A stretch of DNA of 64,000 nucleotides from Seonamhaeicola algicola (GTDB lineage Bacteria > Bacteroidota > Bacteroidia > Flavobacteriales > Flavobacteriaceae): assembly GCF_007997385.1 (NCBI RefSeq), contig NZ_VOSC01000007.1, forward strand, positions 124,001 through 188,000. The letters run 5' to 3'. Both the position numbers and the translations under genes were made by a program. Positions 53,165 through 63,238 of this stretch are shown one piece after another. Position 1 is the stretch's first letter; each line of letters starts with the position of its first letter. The notes under the pieces were generated by a model that was not told the DNA's origin, searched no databases, and was given only the letters and a program-made list of their open reading frames with translations.

Positions 53165-56077
53165 TTAAAAGTTTATTATAAATGTTGTGCCTTCATTTAC
53201 AGCGCTTGTTGCTGATATTGAACCACCCATTGTTTCTATTTGTACCTTAGTCATAAACAACCCTACACCTTTGGCGTTTGGGTGCCTATGGAATACTTTA
53301 TTTAATTTAAATAATTTGTGCCCGTGTTTTTTTAAATCTATTCCTAAGCCGTTGTCTTTAAATTTTAAAATTACGTTACCATCAACCACCTCTGAGTTTA
53401 CATGAATTTCTGGTGTTTTATTTCTCGCACTGTATTTTATAGCATTCTCTACTAAGTTAAGAAAAATACTTTCTAAATATATTTTGTTGTATGAAATTTT
53501 ATTTACTTGTGAAAAATCATCAGTTATAATCACATTTTTCTCAGCAATTTGTGCTGCTAACACCTCTTTTGTTCTGTTTAGTATTTCATCAAAAAATACA
53601 TTTTTAACAGTTGCTTTATCATTTTTAGTTTTTAAAGCTTCAACTAAAGTGTTTAAAGTTAATGTTAAATGATTTATTACTCTTTCAAATTTACCAAACA
53701 ACATATGTTTTTCATCATCATCTTCGGCTGTGTTATACAAATCTAAAAGTGCATTTAAATTACTTACTGGTGCGCGTAGGTTGTGTGATGTAATTTGAAC
53801 AAAATCTGCCAATTGGGTGTTTTGTTTTCCTAATTTATCAGCTAAAACTTCAAGATTTTCTTTTGATTTTAAAATACGTGCTTCTGCTTGTTTTTCAGCT
53901 GTAATATCTCTTAAAGCAGCAGATACTAGCAAACCTTCTTCTGTTTGTAGCGGGCTTAAACTTAATTGTACAGGAAATTCTTTTCCGTATTTATCTATAC
54001 CGTAAAATTCTGATCTTTCTAATAGATTTATTGATTTCGGATTTGTAAAAAATCCTTCAGTATGTAATTTATGTTTCTTACTGTAACGTTTTGGTATTAA
54101 TACTTCTACAGGTTTGTTAATTAGTTCTCCCGGGCTGTAACCAAACATTTTTTCGGTTTGTTTGTTTATTATTTGAATTAAACCTTGATCATTTACAATA
54201 ATCATGGCATCTGGAGCAGACTCTAAAAGGCCTCTAAATTTAATTTCGGCCATTCTTTGAAGTGTTATGTCTTGGCAGGTTCCTAATATTTCAACAACCT
54301 CACCCATTTCATTTGTTATAACTTTACCTAACATATGCACTGTTTTAGTTTGCCCGTTACTTGTTATTATTTTATGAATAAAGTTATCATGAAACTTCCT
54401 GTTTTCTATTGTTTTCCTAACTATGGTAGCTACCTTTTCTTTATCTTTAGGGTGTACGTGGTTAAAGTAAGTTTGATAGTTTAGTTCTGAAATATTCTCA
54501 TTTATTCCAAAAATTTTCATTAATGTTTTTGAACACTTTACGGTATCATTTTTCACATTCCAGTGGTAATACCCCAAGAGCGCAATTTCTTCTGCAAAAT
54601 TTAAGAACTCATTTTTTCTTACAAGTTCTTGCTCAATAGCTTTAGATTTGGTTACATCTTGAAACACGCCATAAACCCTTACACATTCACCCATTTTAAA
54701 TTCGGCTTGCCCAATGGTTCTCACCCATTTTAAATTTCCTTTTTTGGTAATAATTTCTAATTGCAAATCAAAAGGCTCACCGCTTTCAATTGTTTTGTTT
54801 ACAACTTCAGTTATAGTATCTCTACTTTTTCCTTCTTTATAAAAATTTATAGCGGTTTCTAATTCTGGTACGTAATTTTCTGGTACTTCGTGTATTTCAC
54901 AAACCATTTTACTCCAATAAACCGTTTTTTTAACTAAATCTAGTTCCCATGCACCAATTTTTGCTACTTTGTTAGTGCTTTCAACAATTTCTTCTGCACG
55001 TTTTTTCTCTAAACGTTGCCTGCGTTCTTCTGTAATATCGCCTGTGTACATAATAAGTCCGCCAATAGTACCATCGGCTTTAAACCAAGGGCGTACTTCC
55101 CAAAAAATCCATTGTACGGTACCATCAGCTCTTATAAAAGGGGCTTCATCGCACACATCTATAGCTCCATTTAAACACTCTTTATGCTTTTGTTTCCAGT
55201 CATCACCAATTTCAGGAAATACATCATAATGAGATTTTCCTATAATGGTTTGTCCTTCTTTTTTATAATCTTTTATCCATCGTTGAGATACCGCTAAATA
55301 CACCATATTAGTATCTAACATAGCAATAGATGTTGGAGCTTGCTCTATAAGTATTTTGTTGAACCTTTCTTGAATTTCTATATCTGTTTTTAACTTAGAA
55401 ACTTCAGATAAATTACCTTTAATTTTCTGCTTTGTGAAGGCTATTTCTTTGTTAGCATTAATAAGTGCTTTATTTTTTTTAACTAATTGCCTAAATGCTG
55501 GCCCTAATATTAAAAAGAAACACCCTATTATTACTACGCCAGACATAATAGCCAAAAACCAAACTGTACGCATTAAATGGTTTAAGTTATTTGACGCTTG
55601 CTGCTCTAAACGCTGTGATAATTTTACCGTTAAAGGCACATAATTATTATTAGCTATGTTTATATCATTTAAAGATGTTGTTATTACTGAAGTATTGGGA
55701 TAATTAATAACGTTATTTGTTGATGCTACTATTGTATTAAAATAAGGTTTACTTAATTGAAATAAAGAATCTGAAACATTATACTTATTGGTAGATATTT
55801 TACCTGACAAATAGTTTTGGTTTGATTTAAATTTGCGTAATAATTCAGCTATATTTTTTAATACTTCAAGGTTATTAGTTTCTTGTAAAGCAGTTAAATT
55901 TTGTACAATATTTTTACTTAAAGTTATTTGATTATTTGCTTGAGATATTAATGCGTTATCATTTTTTCTCTCATTAATATTACCATCAACAATTAATAAT
56001 ACTACTATTAACACCAATATTTTGGTAATTATAAAAAGAATAGCTCCTTTCCTTATTTTACGCTGCGCATTAATCAT
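53165..56077 (-). CDS. Membrane sensor histidine kinase with four PAS domains
   Basis: A 970-residue protein. Two membrane helices (about 12-33 and 170-192) flank an extracytoplasmic domain of about 135 residues, which resembles CHASE3-type sensors. Four PAS/PAC units follow between about 235 and 730: EQAPTSIAMLDTNMVYLAVSQ, IGAWELDLVKKTVYWS, LGYYHWNVKNDTVKCS, and ESAPDAMIIVNDQGLIQIIN. The histidine kinase has His765 in ITSHNLRAPVSNL and an ATPase domain (NLVENAIKYSA, KDNGLGIDL, GVGLFMTKVQ). It pairs with the single-domain regulator 9 nt downstream. The signals are unknown. It is divergent from rdgB, and I saw nothing recognisable in the 274-nt AT-rich gap. Confidence 0.93.
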   Translation of the reverse strand: MINAQRKIRKGAILFIITKILVLIVVLLIVDGNINERKNDNALISQANNQITLSKNIVQNLTALQETNNLEVLKNIAELLRKFKSNQNYLSGKISTNKYNVSDSLFQLSKPYFNTIVASTNNVINYPNTSVITTSLNDINIANNNYVPLTVKLSQRLEQQASNNLNHLMRTVWFLAIMSGVVIIGCFFLILGPAFRQLVKKNKALINANKEIAFTKQKIKGNLSEVSKLKTDIEIQERFNKILIEQAPTSIAMLDTNMVYLAVSQRWIKDYKKEGQTIIGKSHYDVFPEIGDDWKQKHKECLNGAIDVCDEAPFIRADGTVQWIFWEVRPWFKADGTIGGLIMYTGDITEERRQRLEKKRAEEIVESTNKVAKIGAWELDLVKKTVYWSKMVCEIHEVPENYVPELETAINFYKEGKSRDTITEVVNKTIESGEPFDLQLEIITKKGNLKWVRTIGQAEFKMGECVRVYGVFQDVTKSKAIEQELVRKNEFLNFAEEIALLGYYHWNVKNDTVKCSKTLMKIFGINENISELNYQTYFNHVHPKDKEKVATIVRKTIENRKFHDNFIHKIITSNGQTKTVHMLGKVITNEMGEVVEILGTCQDITLQRMAEIKFRGLLESAPDAMIIVNDQGLIQIINKQTEKMFGYSPGELINKPVEVLIPKRYSKKHKLHTEGFFTNPKSINLLERSEFYGIDKYGKEFPVQLSLSPLQTEEGLLVSAALRDITAEKQAEARILKSKENLEVLADKLGKQNTQLADFVQITSHNLRAPVSNLNALLDLYNTAEDDDEKHMLFGKFERVINHLTLTLNTLVEALKTKNDKATVKNVFFDEILNRTKEVLAAQIAEKNVIITDDFSQVNKISYNKIYLESIFLNLVENAIKYSARNKTPEIHVNSEVVDGNVILKFKDNGLGIDLKKHGHKLFKLNKVFHRHPNAKGVGLFMTKVQIETMGGSISATSAVNEGTTFIINF

Positions 56078-56351
56078 TTTCAGTTACTTTTAAACGTCCA
56101 AATAAATAAAATTTCAGCAACTTGTCTTCTTATTTTCTTTAAAAAAGCTTTATAATTAAAACTGATGTAACCTCAATAAATACCAAAAATCACCTATTAA
56201 ATAACTACAGTTTAACCTAATAACAAATAATTGAGAGAAAGAAAATTTAATTAGGTTCCTTTTTTATTCATTAAATATATTCATTAAAAACATAAAAAAA
56301 AATTCTTATTCTCATAATAACTATATATTTATTCAAAAAATACAATTTAGA

Positions 56352-56930
56352 ATGAAACTAGTTTTTGCAACAAATAATTTAAATAAACTTAAAGAAGTAC
56401 AAGCCTTATTACCTAAGCATATTGCTATACTTAGCTTAAAAGACATTAATTGTTTTGAAGACATACCCGAAACCCAACCAACCATAGAAGGTAACGCTAT
56501 ACAAAAGGCCGAATACATAAAAAACAAATATGGCTATAATTGCTTTGCTGATGATACTGGTTTAGAAACCGAAGCTTTAAATGGTGCTCCTGGTGTGTAT
56601 TCAGCAAGATTTGCAGGTCCGCAAAAAAATGATCAAGACAATATGGTTAAACTTTTAAACAATTTAAGCAATAACACCAACCGTAATGCGCAATTTAAAA
56701 CTGTTATTGCTTTAAGTTTAAACAACAAAACACAAACATTTACAGGAATTTGTAAAGGTAAAATTACACTAGAAAAACAAGGAAACAAAGGCTTTGGTTA
56801 TGATCCTATTTTTAAACCTGACGGCTATAAAAATACCTTTGCAGAAATGGATTTAGCTACCAAAAACCAAATTAGCCACAGAGGTAAAGCTATTAATTTA
56901 TTAGTTGATTTTTTATCAACCTTAAAATAA
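56352..56930 (+). CDS. rdgB: Non-canonical purine NTP pyrophosphatase (RdgB/HAM1)
   Basis: A 192-residue enzyme that hydrolyses ITP, dITP and XTP to monophosphates, keeping deaminated purines out of nucleic acids. Family signs are [16 protein letters not shown] at the N-terminus, [26 protein letters not shown] near residue 70 (cited in two parts), [12 protein letters not shown] and [18 protein letters not shown]. The length is normal. It is 59 nt upstream of the RelA/SpoT homologue and may share its transcript. Confidence 0.96.
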   Translation: MKLVFATNNLNKLKEVQALLPKHIAILSLKDINCFEDIPETQPTIEGNAIQKAEYIKNKYGYNCFADDTGLETEALNGAPGVYSARFAGPQKNDQDNMVKLLNNLSNNTNRNAQFKTVIALSLNNKTQTFTGICKGKITLEKQGNKGFGYDPIFKPDGYKNTFAEMDLATKNQISHRGKAINLLVDFLSTLK

Positions 56931-56989
56931 ACCACACAAAAACTACCATGCCTATTGGTTGTTAATTTTCTTTATGTTACCTTTAATCT

Positions 56990-59212
56990 ATGATGACAGC
57001 CGAAGAAATTGAAATAGAAAATGCAGCTATTACCAAAGCCTACAAAGAACTTTTAAAGGTAAGTTACACCACACTTTCTGATGATGATAAAAAGCTAATA
57101 AGAGGCGCTTTTGAAGTAGCCTTAGATGGGCATAAAAACCAACGAAGAAAATCGGGTGAAGCCTACATTTTTCACCCTTTAGCCGTAGCAAAAATTGTAG
57201 CACAAGAAATTGGTTTAGATGGTACATCTATTGCAGCTGCCCTATTGCATGATGTTGTTGAAGATAGCCCTGATTATGAAATTGAAGATATTGAAAAACG
57301 CTTTGGTAAAACAGTAGCAACCATTGTTGACGGGCTCACCAAAATATCATCATTAAGTAAAGAAAAAGACATGGATGTGTCTTTACAAGCAGAAAATTTT
57401 AGAAAAATGCTGCTAACGCTAAATGATGATGTTAGGGTAATAATTATAAAAATTGCCGACAGGCTTCACAACATGCAAACCATGGACTCTATGCGTCCTG
57501 ATAAGCAAGAAAAAATAGCCTCTGAAACCCTTTACATTTATGCACCACTAGCACACAGAATTGGCCTATACAACATAAAAACTGAACTTGAAGACCTTGG
57601 TTTAAAATACACTGAACCGGACACTTACTACGATATTTTAGGCAAAATAAAAGAAAGTAAAGAAGACCAAGACAAATATATTGAGCAGTTTAGTGATGTT
57701 ATAAAAAAATCATTAGATAAAGAACTTTTTAACTACACCATAAAAGGAAGACCAAAATCTATTTTTTCTATTAGAAGAAAAATGTTGAAGCAAGGCGTTT
57801 CTTTTGATGAAGTGTACGACAAGTTTGCCATAAGAATCATTTATAAAAGTGATATAGAAAATGAAAAGTTTTTTGCTTGGAAAATATACTCCATTGTAAC
57901 AGATCATTTTAGACCAAACCCAACACGATTACGCGATTGGATTTCATCACCCAAAACCACAGGTTATGAAGCACTACACATTACCGTAATGGGCCCCAAA
58001 GGACGCTGGGTTGAAGTACAAATACGAAGTGAACGTATGAATGAAATAGCCGAAAAAGGCTATGCTGCACATTATAAATACAAACAAGACAAAGAAAAAG
58101 AAGACAATTTAGATGCATGGATTAACCGTTTACAAGAAGCACTAGAAAACCCCGAAACCAATGCTGTAGACTTTGTTGAACAATTCAAACTAAACCTGTA
58201 TTCAAAAGAAATATTTGTTTTCACACCCAAAGGCGATTTAAAATCGTTACCAAAAGGCGCCACCGCACTAGATTTTGCCTTTAACATTCATACCGAAGTT
58301 GGTATGAAAACCCGTGGCGCTAGAGTAAATGGTAAATTAGTACCACTTAGCCATGAATTAAAAAGTGGAGACCAAGTTGATATATTAACTTCTGAAACCG
58401 CAAAACCAAACCCTAACTGGTTAGATTATACCTCAACCGCCAGAGCTAGAAGTAAAATTAAATCTGCTCTAAGAGAAGATAAAAAACGTATTGGCGAAGA
58501 AGGAAAAGAAATTTTAAGACGTAAACTAAAACAACTTAAAATTACGCTTAATGAAGCATCAACCAATGAGCTTGTTAACTATTTCAAACTAAAAACAAGT
58601 TTAGATTTGTTTTATAGAGTTGGCAATGGTAGTATAGACAATACCATGCTAAAAAACTTTGCTTCATCTAGAAGCAATGCCTTAATGAGTTTTATTAAAA
58701 ATAAAATTACAAGAAAGGCTACTGTTAAAAAAGATGATACAGAAAAAGAAGACGCAACAGTAAGCTATGACTCTTTGGTGTTTGGTAAAGAAGAAGAAAA
58801 ATTAGACTATAAATTAGCCAACTGTTGTAACCCAATACCTGGCGATCCTGTTTTTGGTTTCTTAACAGTTTCCGATGGTATAAAAGTTCACAAAAAAAAC
58901 TGTCCAAACGCCATAAGCCTGCAATCTAACTATGCTTACCGCATTATGCCTGCAAAATGGGTAGACTCAACACAACAAGAGTTTTTAGGTAAAATAGTTA
59001 TTACCGGTATTGATAATATGGGCTTAGTTAATGAAATAACACAAATTATTTCATCTAACATGAATGTAAACATGAAAAGCTTAAATTTTGAAAGTAATGA
59101 CGGGCTTTTCACAGGAAAAATAAACCTTGTAGTTAAAAATAATAACACTATAAAAAAGCTTATTGAAAAACTAAAAAAAATTAATGGTATAGATAAGGTT
59201 ACTAGAGTGTAA
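56990..59212 (+). CDS. Bifunctional (p)ppGpp synthetase/hydrolase (RelA/SpoT homologue)
   Basis: A 740-residue stringent-response enzyme. The HD hydrolase domain has AALLHDVVEDS near residue 85 and the RLHNMQTMDSM motif, so hydrolysis looks intact. The synthetase domain spans about 230-350 (KGRPKSIFSIRRKM, YEALHITVMGP). Then come TGS (IFVFTPKGDLKSLPKGATAL, near 395), a helical region, a Cys-containing conserved region (LANCCNPIPGDPVFGF) and a C-terminal ACT domain (VITGIDNMGLVNEITQI). This is the full-length Rel architecture. It is followed by a Fur-family gene after 27 nt and then purA, in one probable operon. ATG at 56990 is directly followed by a second ATG, so the true start may be one codon later. 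Confidence 0.96.
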   Translation: MMTAEEIEIENAAITKAYKELLKVSYTTLSDDDKKLIRGAFEVALDGHKNQRRKSGEAYIFHPLAVAKIVAQEIGLDGTSIAAALLHDVVEDSPDYEIEDIEKRFGKTVATIVDGLTKISSLSKEKDMDVSLQAENFRKMLLTLNDDVRVIIIKIADRLHNMQTMDSMRPDKQEKIASETLYIYAPLAHRIGLYNIKTELEDLGLKYTEPDTYYDILGKIKESKEDQDKYIEQFSDVIKKSLDKELFNYTIKGRPKSIFSIRRKMLKQGVSFDEVYDKFAIRIIYKSDIENEKFFAWKIYSIVTDHFRPNPTRLRDWISSPKTTGYEALHITVMGPKGRWVEVQIRSERMNEIAEKGYAAHYKYKQDKEKEDNLDAWINRLQEALENPETNAVDFVEQFKLNLYSKEIFVFTPKGDLKSLPKGATALDFAFNIHTEVGMKTRGARVNGKLVPLSHELKSGDQVDILTSETAKPNPNWLDYTSTARARSKIKSALREDKKRIGEEGKEILRRKLKQLKITLNEASTNELVNYFKLKTSLDLFYRVGNGSIDNTMLKNFASSRSNALMSFIKNKITRKATVKKDDTEKEDATVSYDSLVFGKEEEKLDYKLANCCNPIPGDPVFGFLTVSDGIKVHKKNCPNAISLQSNYAYRIMPAKWVDSTQQEFLGKIVITGIDNMGLVNEITQIISSNMNVNMKSLNFESNDGLFTGKINLVVKNNNTIKKLIEKLKKINGIDKVTRV

Positions 59213-59239
59213 AAAAAGTGTAAATTTGCTCCCGAAATT

Positions 59240-59692
59240 ATGAGTGCAAAGGCAGATAATAAAAATCAAGAAATAGTTAAAAGCGTTTTTACCAGCTTTT
59301 TAGAAAGTAACGGGCACAGAAAAACACCTGAGCGTTACGCTATACTTCAAGAAATCTATAACAACGAAGAACATTTTGATATAGAGTCCCTATATCTTAA
59401 TATGAAAAACAAAAAATATAGAGTTTCTAGAGCAACATTATATAACACCATAGAATTACTTTTAGAATGTGGCTTGGTAAGAAAACACCAATTTGGGCAA
59501 AGTCAAGCACATTATGAAAAGTCGTATTTTGATAAACAACATGATCATGTTATTTTAACTGATACTGGTGAAGTTATAGAATTTTGCGACCCAAGAATAC
59601 AATCAATAAAAAAAACCATAGAAGAAGTTTTTGATATAGAAATAAACAACCATTCGCTTTATTTCTACGGAAACAGAAAATCAACTAAATAA
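59240..59692 (+). CDS. Fur-family metal-dependent transcriptional regulator
   Basis: A 150-residue protein with the Fur winged helix ([20 protein letters not shown], then [20 protein letters not shown]) and a C-terminal dimerisation part ([20 protein letters not shown]). The usual Cys-x-x-Cys of structural-zinc Fur proteins is replaced: where CxxC should follow the HDH motif the sequence reads LTDTG. Metal-sensing His and Glu residues ([20 protein letters not shown]) remain. Whether it senses iron, zinc or something else cannot be decided. It lies 27 nt after the Rel gene and 13 nt before purA. Confidence 0.9.
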   Translation: MSAKADNKNQEIVKSVFTSFLESNGHRKTPERYAILQEIYNNEEHFDIESLYLNMKNKKYRVSRATLYNTIELLLECGLVRKHQFGQSQAHYEKSYFDKQHDHVILTDTGEVIEFCDPRIQSIKKTIEEVFDIEINNHSLYFYGNRKSTK

Positions 59693-59705
59693 CTACTTTT
59701 TTACA

Positions 59706-60980
59706 ATGGCAGTAGATTTACTACTAGGACTACAATGGGGAGACGAAGGCAAAGGAAAAATTGTTGACGTATTAACTAACAACTACAACATTATAGCGCG
59801 TTTTCAAGGCGGTCCAAACGCAGGACACACCTTAGTATTTAACGGCAAAAAACATGTATTACACACCATACCATCAGGTATTTTTCATGATGATGCCATT
59901 AATTTGGTAGGTAACGGCGTTGTAATAGACCCTGTTATTTTTAAAGGCGAATTAGATAAATTAGCCGAACAAAATATAGACTACAAAAAATCGCTTTTAA
60001 TTTCGCGTAAAGCCCACATAATTCTACCAACACACCGCTTATTAGATGCAGCAAGCGAAGCTTCAAAAGGTAAAGCTAAAATTGGATCTACACTAAAAGG
60101 TATTGGGCCAACATACATGGATAAAACCGGAAGAAACGGTATTAGAGTTGGCGATTTAGAATTAGCAGATTGGAAAGAACGCTACAGAAATTTAGCAGAC
60201 AAACACGAATCTATGATTTCGTTTTACAACGTAGACATAGAATACAATTTAAAAGAACTTGAAGATGAGTTTTTTAAAGCAGTAGACGTTTTAAAATCTT
60301 TAACCTTTATAGACTCGGAAGAGTATATATACCAAGCGCAAAAAGGAGGCAAAACCATTTTAGCCGAAGGTGCCCAAGGCTCATTACTAGATATAGATTT
60401 TGGTACTTACCCATTTGTAACATCTAGTAACACTACAGCTGCAGGTGCTTGTACTGGCTTAGGCGTTGCACCAAACCAAATAGGTGAAGTATTTGGTATT
60501 TTTAAAGCTTATACTACTAGAGTAGGCTCGGGCCCATTCCCTACTGAGTTATTTGATGAAGATGGTGATACTATGGGGCGTGTAGGTAATGAATTTGGTG
60601 CTACAACAGGACGTAAAAGACGTTGCGGTTGGTTAGATTTAGTTGCCCTAAAATACGCATGTCAAGTAAATGGTGTAACCCAATTAAACATGATGAAAGC
60701 CGATGTACTTTCAGGCTTTAAAACCTTAAAGGTTTGTACAGCATATAAATACAATGGCGAAGTTATTAACCATTTACCATATAATATTGAAGCCGAAAAT
60801 GTAGAACCTGTATACACCGAAATTAAAGGCTGGGAAGCAGATTTAACTGAAATGGCAGGCGCTTCACAATTTCCTAAGGAATTAAATGACTATATAACTT
60901 TTTTAGAAAAAGCATTAGAAATTCCTATTACCATCGTGTCTGTTGGACCAGATAGGAAGCAAACAATTTTCAGAAAATAA
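59706..60980 (+). CDS. purA: Adenylosuccinate synthetase
   Basis: A 424-residue cytoplasmic enzyme joining IMP and aspartate with GTP hydrolysis, the first step from IMP to AMP. Signature segments are GLQWGDEGKGKIVDVL at the N-terminus, FQGGPNAGHTL, GIGPTYMDKTGRNGIRVGD (near 130), AEGAQGSLLDIDFGTYPFVTSS (cited in two parts around 215-237) and TGRKRRCGWLDLVALKYA. The length is normal. It lies in the probable operon after the Rel and Fur genes, and ends at a strong terminator. Confidence 0.98.
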   Translation: MAVDLLLGLQWGDEGKGKIVDVLTNNYNIIARFQGGPNAGHTLVFNGKKHVLHTIPSGIFHDDAINLVGNGVVIDPVIFKGELDKLAEQNIDYKKSLLISRKAHIILPTHRLLDAASEASKGKAKIGSTLKGIGPTYMDKTGRNGIRVGDLELADWKERYRNLADKHESMISFYNVDIEYNLKELEDEFFKAVDVLKSLTFIDSEEYIYQAQKGGKTILAEGAQGSLLDIDFGTYPFVTSSNTTAAGACTGLGVAPNQIGEVFGIFKAYTTRVGSGPFPTELFDEDGDTMGRVGNEFGATTGRKRRCGWLDLVALKYACQVNGVTQLNMMKADVLSGFKTLKVCTAYKYNGEVINHLPYNIEAENVEPVYTEIKGWEADLTEMAGASQFPKELNDYITFLEKALEIPITIVSVGPDRKQTIFRK

Positions 60981-61001
60981 ATTTAAAAAAATCACACACC
61001 A

Positions 61002-61035
61002 AAACGCTTCAAAAATAATTTGAAGCGTTTTTTGT
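61002..61035 (+). terminator. Intrinsic terminator after purA
   Basis: A 12-bp perfect stem (61002-61013 with 61019-61030, arm AAACGCTTCAAA), 5-nt loop, then a U-tract. It is 21 nt after the purA stop. Confidence 0.85.
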
Positions 61036-61073
61036 TTCAACATAATGAAACGTAATAATAATCGTTATTTTTG
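61034..61073 (+). promoter_or_regulatory. Possible promoter and small palindrome of the OstA-like gene
   Basis: TATTTTTG (61066-61073) matches the -7 consensus, 17 nt before the TTG start codon. Upstream, GTTTCA and TGAAAC form an inverted repeat with a 6-nt spacer (61034-61051). No correctly spaced -33 TTTG is seen. Confidence 0.35.
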
Positions 61074-61090
61074 CTGTAAATACTTTTATT

Positions 61091-63238
61091 TTGAACAAAC
61101 AACTTCTTATATATTTTTTAATATTTTTTAGTGGTGCTTTTACTATTAATGCACAAAGTAAAAAGAAAATTGAAATAAAATACGCCGGCAGATTAAATGT
61201 TGATGAAGTTAAATACCCTGGCGCTAGAATACTTACCCGAGACGACTCGCAACAAGTACACATTGGCCATGAAAGTATAGAACTTTGGTGCGATAGAGCC
61301 ATTCACTACGGTAATGAAAACTTCATTGAAGCTTATGGCAATGTTAGAATGAAACAAGCCGATACGGTAAACATGACATCTAAATATATTGAATACAGTG
61401 GTATTACCCAATTAGCTTTGGCTCGTGGTGAAGTTGTTTTAAAAGACCCTAAAACAACTATTTCATCTGATACTATTTATTTTGATAGATTAAAACAAGA
61501 AGCCTTTTACCGAAGCAACGGTATGGTTGTAAAAGATTCAACTGTTACAATTACCAGTAAAATTGGCAGGCATTATATGCAAGAAAATAAATTTAAGTTT
61601 GTTGAAAATGTTGTTTTGGTAAATGATAGTTCAACCATAAACTCTAATTATTTCGATTATTATTCTGACACTGGTCATGCTTATCTTTTTGGGCCATCAA
61701 CAATAACAACTCCCGAAAGCAAAACCTACTGTGAAAAAGGATTTTATGACACTGAAAATCAAGTAGGTTATGCCTTAAAAAACGCACGAATTAATTATGA
61801 CAATCGTATCATAGAAGGTGATAGTTTATACCTTGATAATGCTAAAAACTTTGCATCAGCATCAAACAACATTAAAGTAACAGATACTTTAAACCACAGT
61901 ATTATTAAAGGGCATTATGCCGAAGTTTTTAAAGGAAAAGAAAAAGATTCTGTTTTTATAACAAAAAAAGCTTTAGCTATTACTGTTCAAGAAAACGACT
62001 CTATTTACATGCATGCCGATAAAATTATGGTTACCGGCAAACCAGAAAACAGAATTGTTAGAGCTTATTATAATGCAAAAATTTATAAATCTGATTTAAG
62101 TGGTAAAGCAGATTCCATTCATTCTAACCAAAAAACTGGTATTACTAAACTTATAAACTTAAGTAAATTTGGAACTTCCGATAGGTTTTCAGCAAAAAGA
62201 AAGCCCATTATGTGGAATGTAGAAAACCAAATGACTGGTGATACTATTCACTTAATTTCTAACCCAAAATCAGAAAAATTAGATTCTCTTTTAGTGTTTG
62301 AAAATGCCTTTATTATTAGTAAAGACACTATTAGTGAAAACGGATACAACCAAATTTATGGTTTACGTTTAAAAGGTTTGTTTAATGAACAAAACCAGTT
62401 AAGGCAAGTAGATATTACTAAAAATGCCGAATCTATATTTTATGCCAGAGATGACAAACAAGAACTAATTGGTATTGATAAAGCAAAAGCTGGTAGTATA
62501 AATATTCTTTTTGATCAAGGTGCTATAGAAGAATACACAAGATATAACCAAGTTGATGGTACGCTTACACCTGAATCTCAATTTAAAGAACGAGATAAAA
62601 AGCTACGAGGTTTTGATTGGCGCGAAACAGAACGACCAACAAGTGTTGAAGATTTGTTTAAAGACGACCCGCCACTAGAGTTGCCAAAAATAAAAGGATT
62701 AGCAGATTATGTACCGCCTAAAGACTTTTTTGATGAAGCGTTAATTGAACGTATTAATCAAGCGGGAAGTCATGCTTTTAATGATATTCATTTAATTAAT
62801 GAACACTCAATAAATAACTTATTAAAATCACCTAACAACTTTAAAAAAAATGTTTGGAAAAAAACAAGAGTTATTGTAATAAACGCCAACGAAAAAGCTC
62901 CTAATGGTGATAAAATTACCCAAACCATTAAAGCAAAAGATAGTTCTAAAGACTATAAATATTTATCGCAAACTATACTAAACACTAAAGGATCTTTTAA
63001 TTTTTCTGTTTGGCTGAAAGGAACAGGAAACTTACAATTAAAATTCCAAGAAAATGGTGGTGATTACACTAACTATAAACAAGAAAATATTACACTTACA
63101 AAATTTTGGAAAAAACATAGTATAAATACTATAAAAGAAAATGATAACCATAAATTAAGAATAGTTATAATTGGTATAGATCAAGATGACGATTTTTATA
63201 TTTGGAATCCTACTTTAACTGAAATTTCAAAAAATTGA
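61091..63238 (+). CDS. OstA/LptA-like exported protein with C-terminal beta domain, TTG start
   Basis: A 715-residue protein. I start at TTG 61091, since it begins a signal peptide (about 1-22, LLIYFLIFFSGAFTINAQ) and no ATG or GTG occurs between it and the upstream in-frame stop at 61046. Residues about 30-560 look like repeated OstA/LptA-type beta-jelly-roll strands (VQIGHESIELWCDRAIHYG-type and YGNVRMKQADTVNMTS), as in proteins of the lipopolysaccharide bridge. The last 150 residues look like a jelly-roll carbohydrate-binding fold (GSFNFSVWLKGTGNLQLKF). It may act in the periplasm in lipopolysaccharide transport or envelope upkeep. The role of the C-terminal part is unknown. Its stop overlaps the next gene's TTG start. 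Confidence 0.82.
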   Translation: MNKQLLIYFLIFFSGAFTINAQSKKKIEIKYAGRLNVDEVKYPGARILTRDDSQQVHIGHESIELWCDRAIHYGNENFIEAYGNVRMKQADTVNMTSKYIEYSGITQLALARGEVVLKDPKTTISSDTIYFDRLKQEAFYRSNGMVVKDSTVTITSKIGRHYMQENKFKFVENVVLVNDSSTINSNYFDYYSDTGHAYLFGPSTITTPESKTYCEKGFYDTENQVGYALKNARINYDNRIIEGDSLYLDNAKNFASASNNIKVTDTLNHSIIKGHYAEVFKGKEKDSVFITKKALAITVQENDSIYMHADKIMVTGKPENRIVRAYYNAKIYKSDLSGKADSIHSNQKTGITKLINLSKFGTSDRFSAKRKPIMWNVENQMTGDTIHLISNPKSEKLDSLLVFENAFIISKDTISENGYNQIYGLRLKGLFNEQNQLRQVDITKNAESIFYARDDKQELIGIDKAKAGSINILFDQGAIEEYTRYNQVDGTLTPESQFKERDKKLRGFDWRETERPTSVEDLFKDDPPLELPKIKGLADYVPPKDFFDEALIERINQAGSHAFNDIHLINEHSINNLLKSPNNFKKNVWKKTRVIVINANEKAPNGDKITQTIKAKDSSKDYKYLSQTILNTKGSFNFSVWLKGTGNLQLKFQENGGDYTNYKQENITLTKFWKKHSINTIKENDNHKLRIVIIGIDQDDDFYIWNPTLTEISKN

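Noticed and set aside
56078-56351. Gap between the four-PAS kinase and rdgB as a site of a small gene or RNA
   Set aside because: The stretch is AT-rich, with no open frame of note, no full -7 consensus match and no stable stem. I see nothing supportable.
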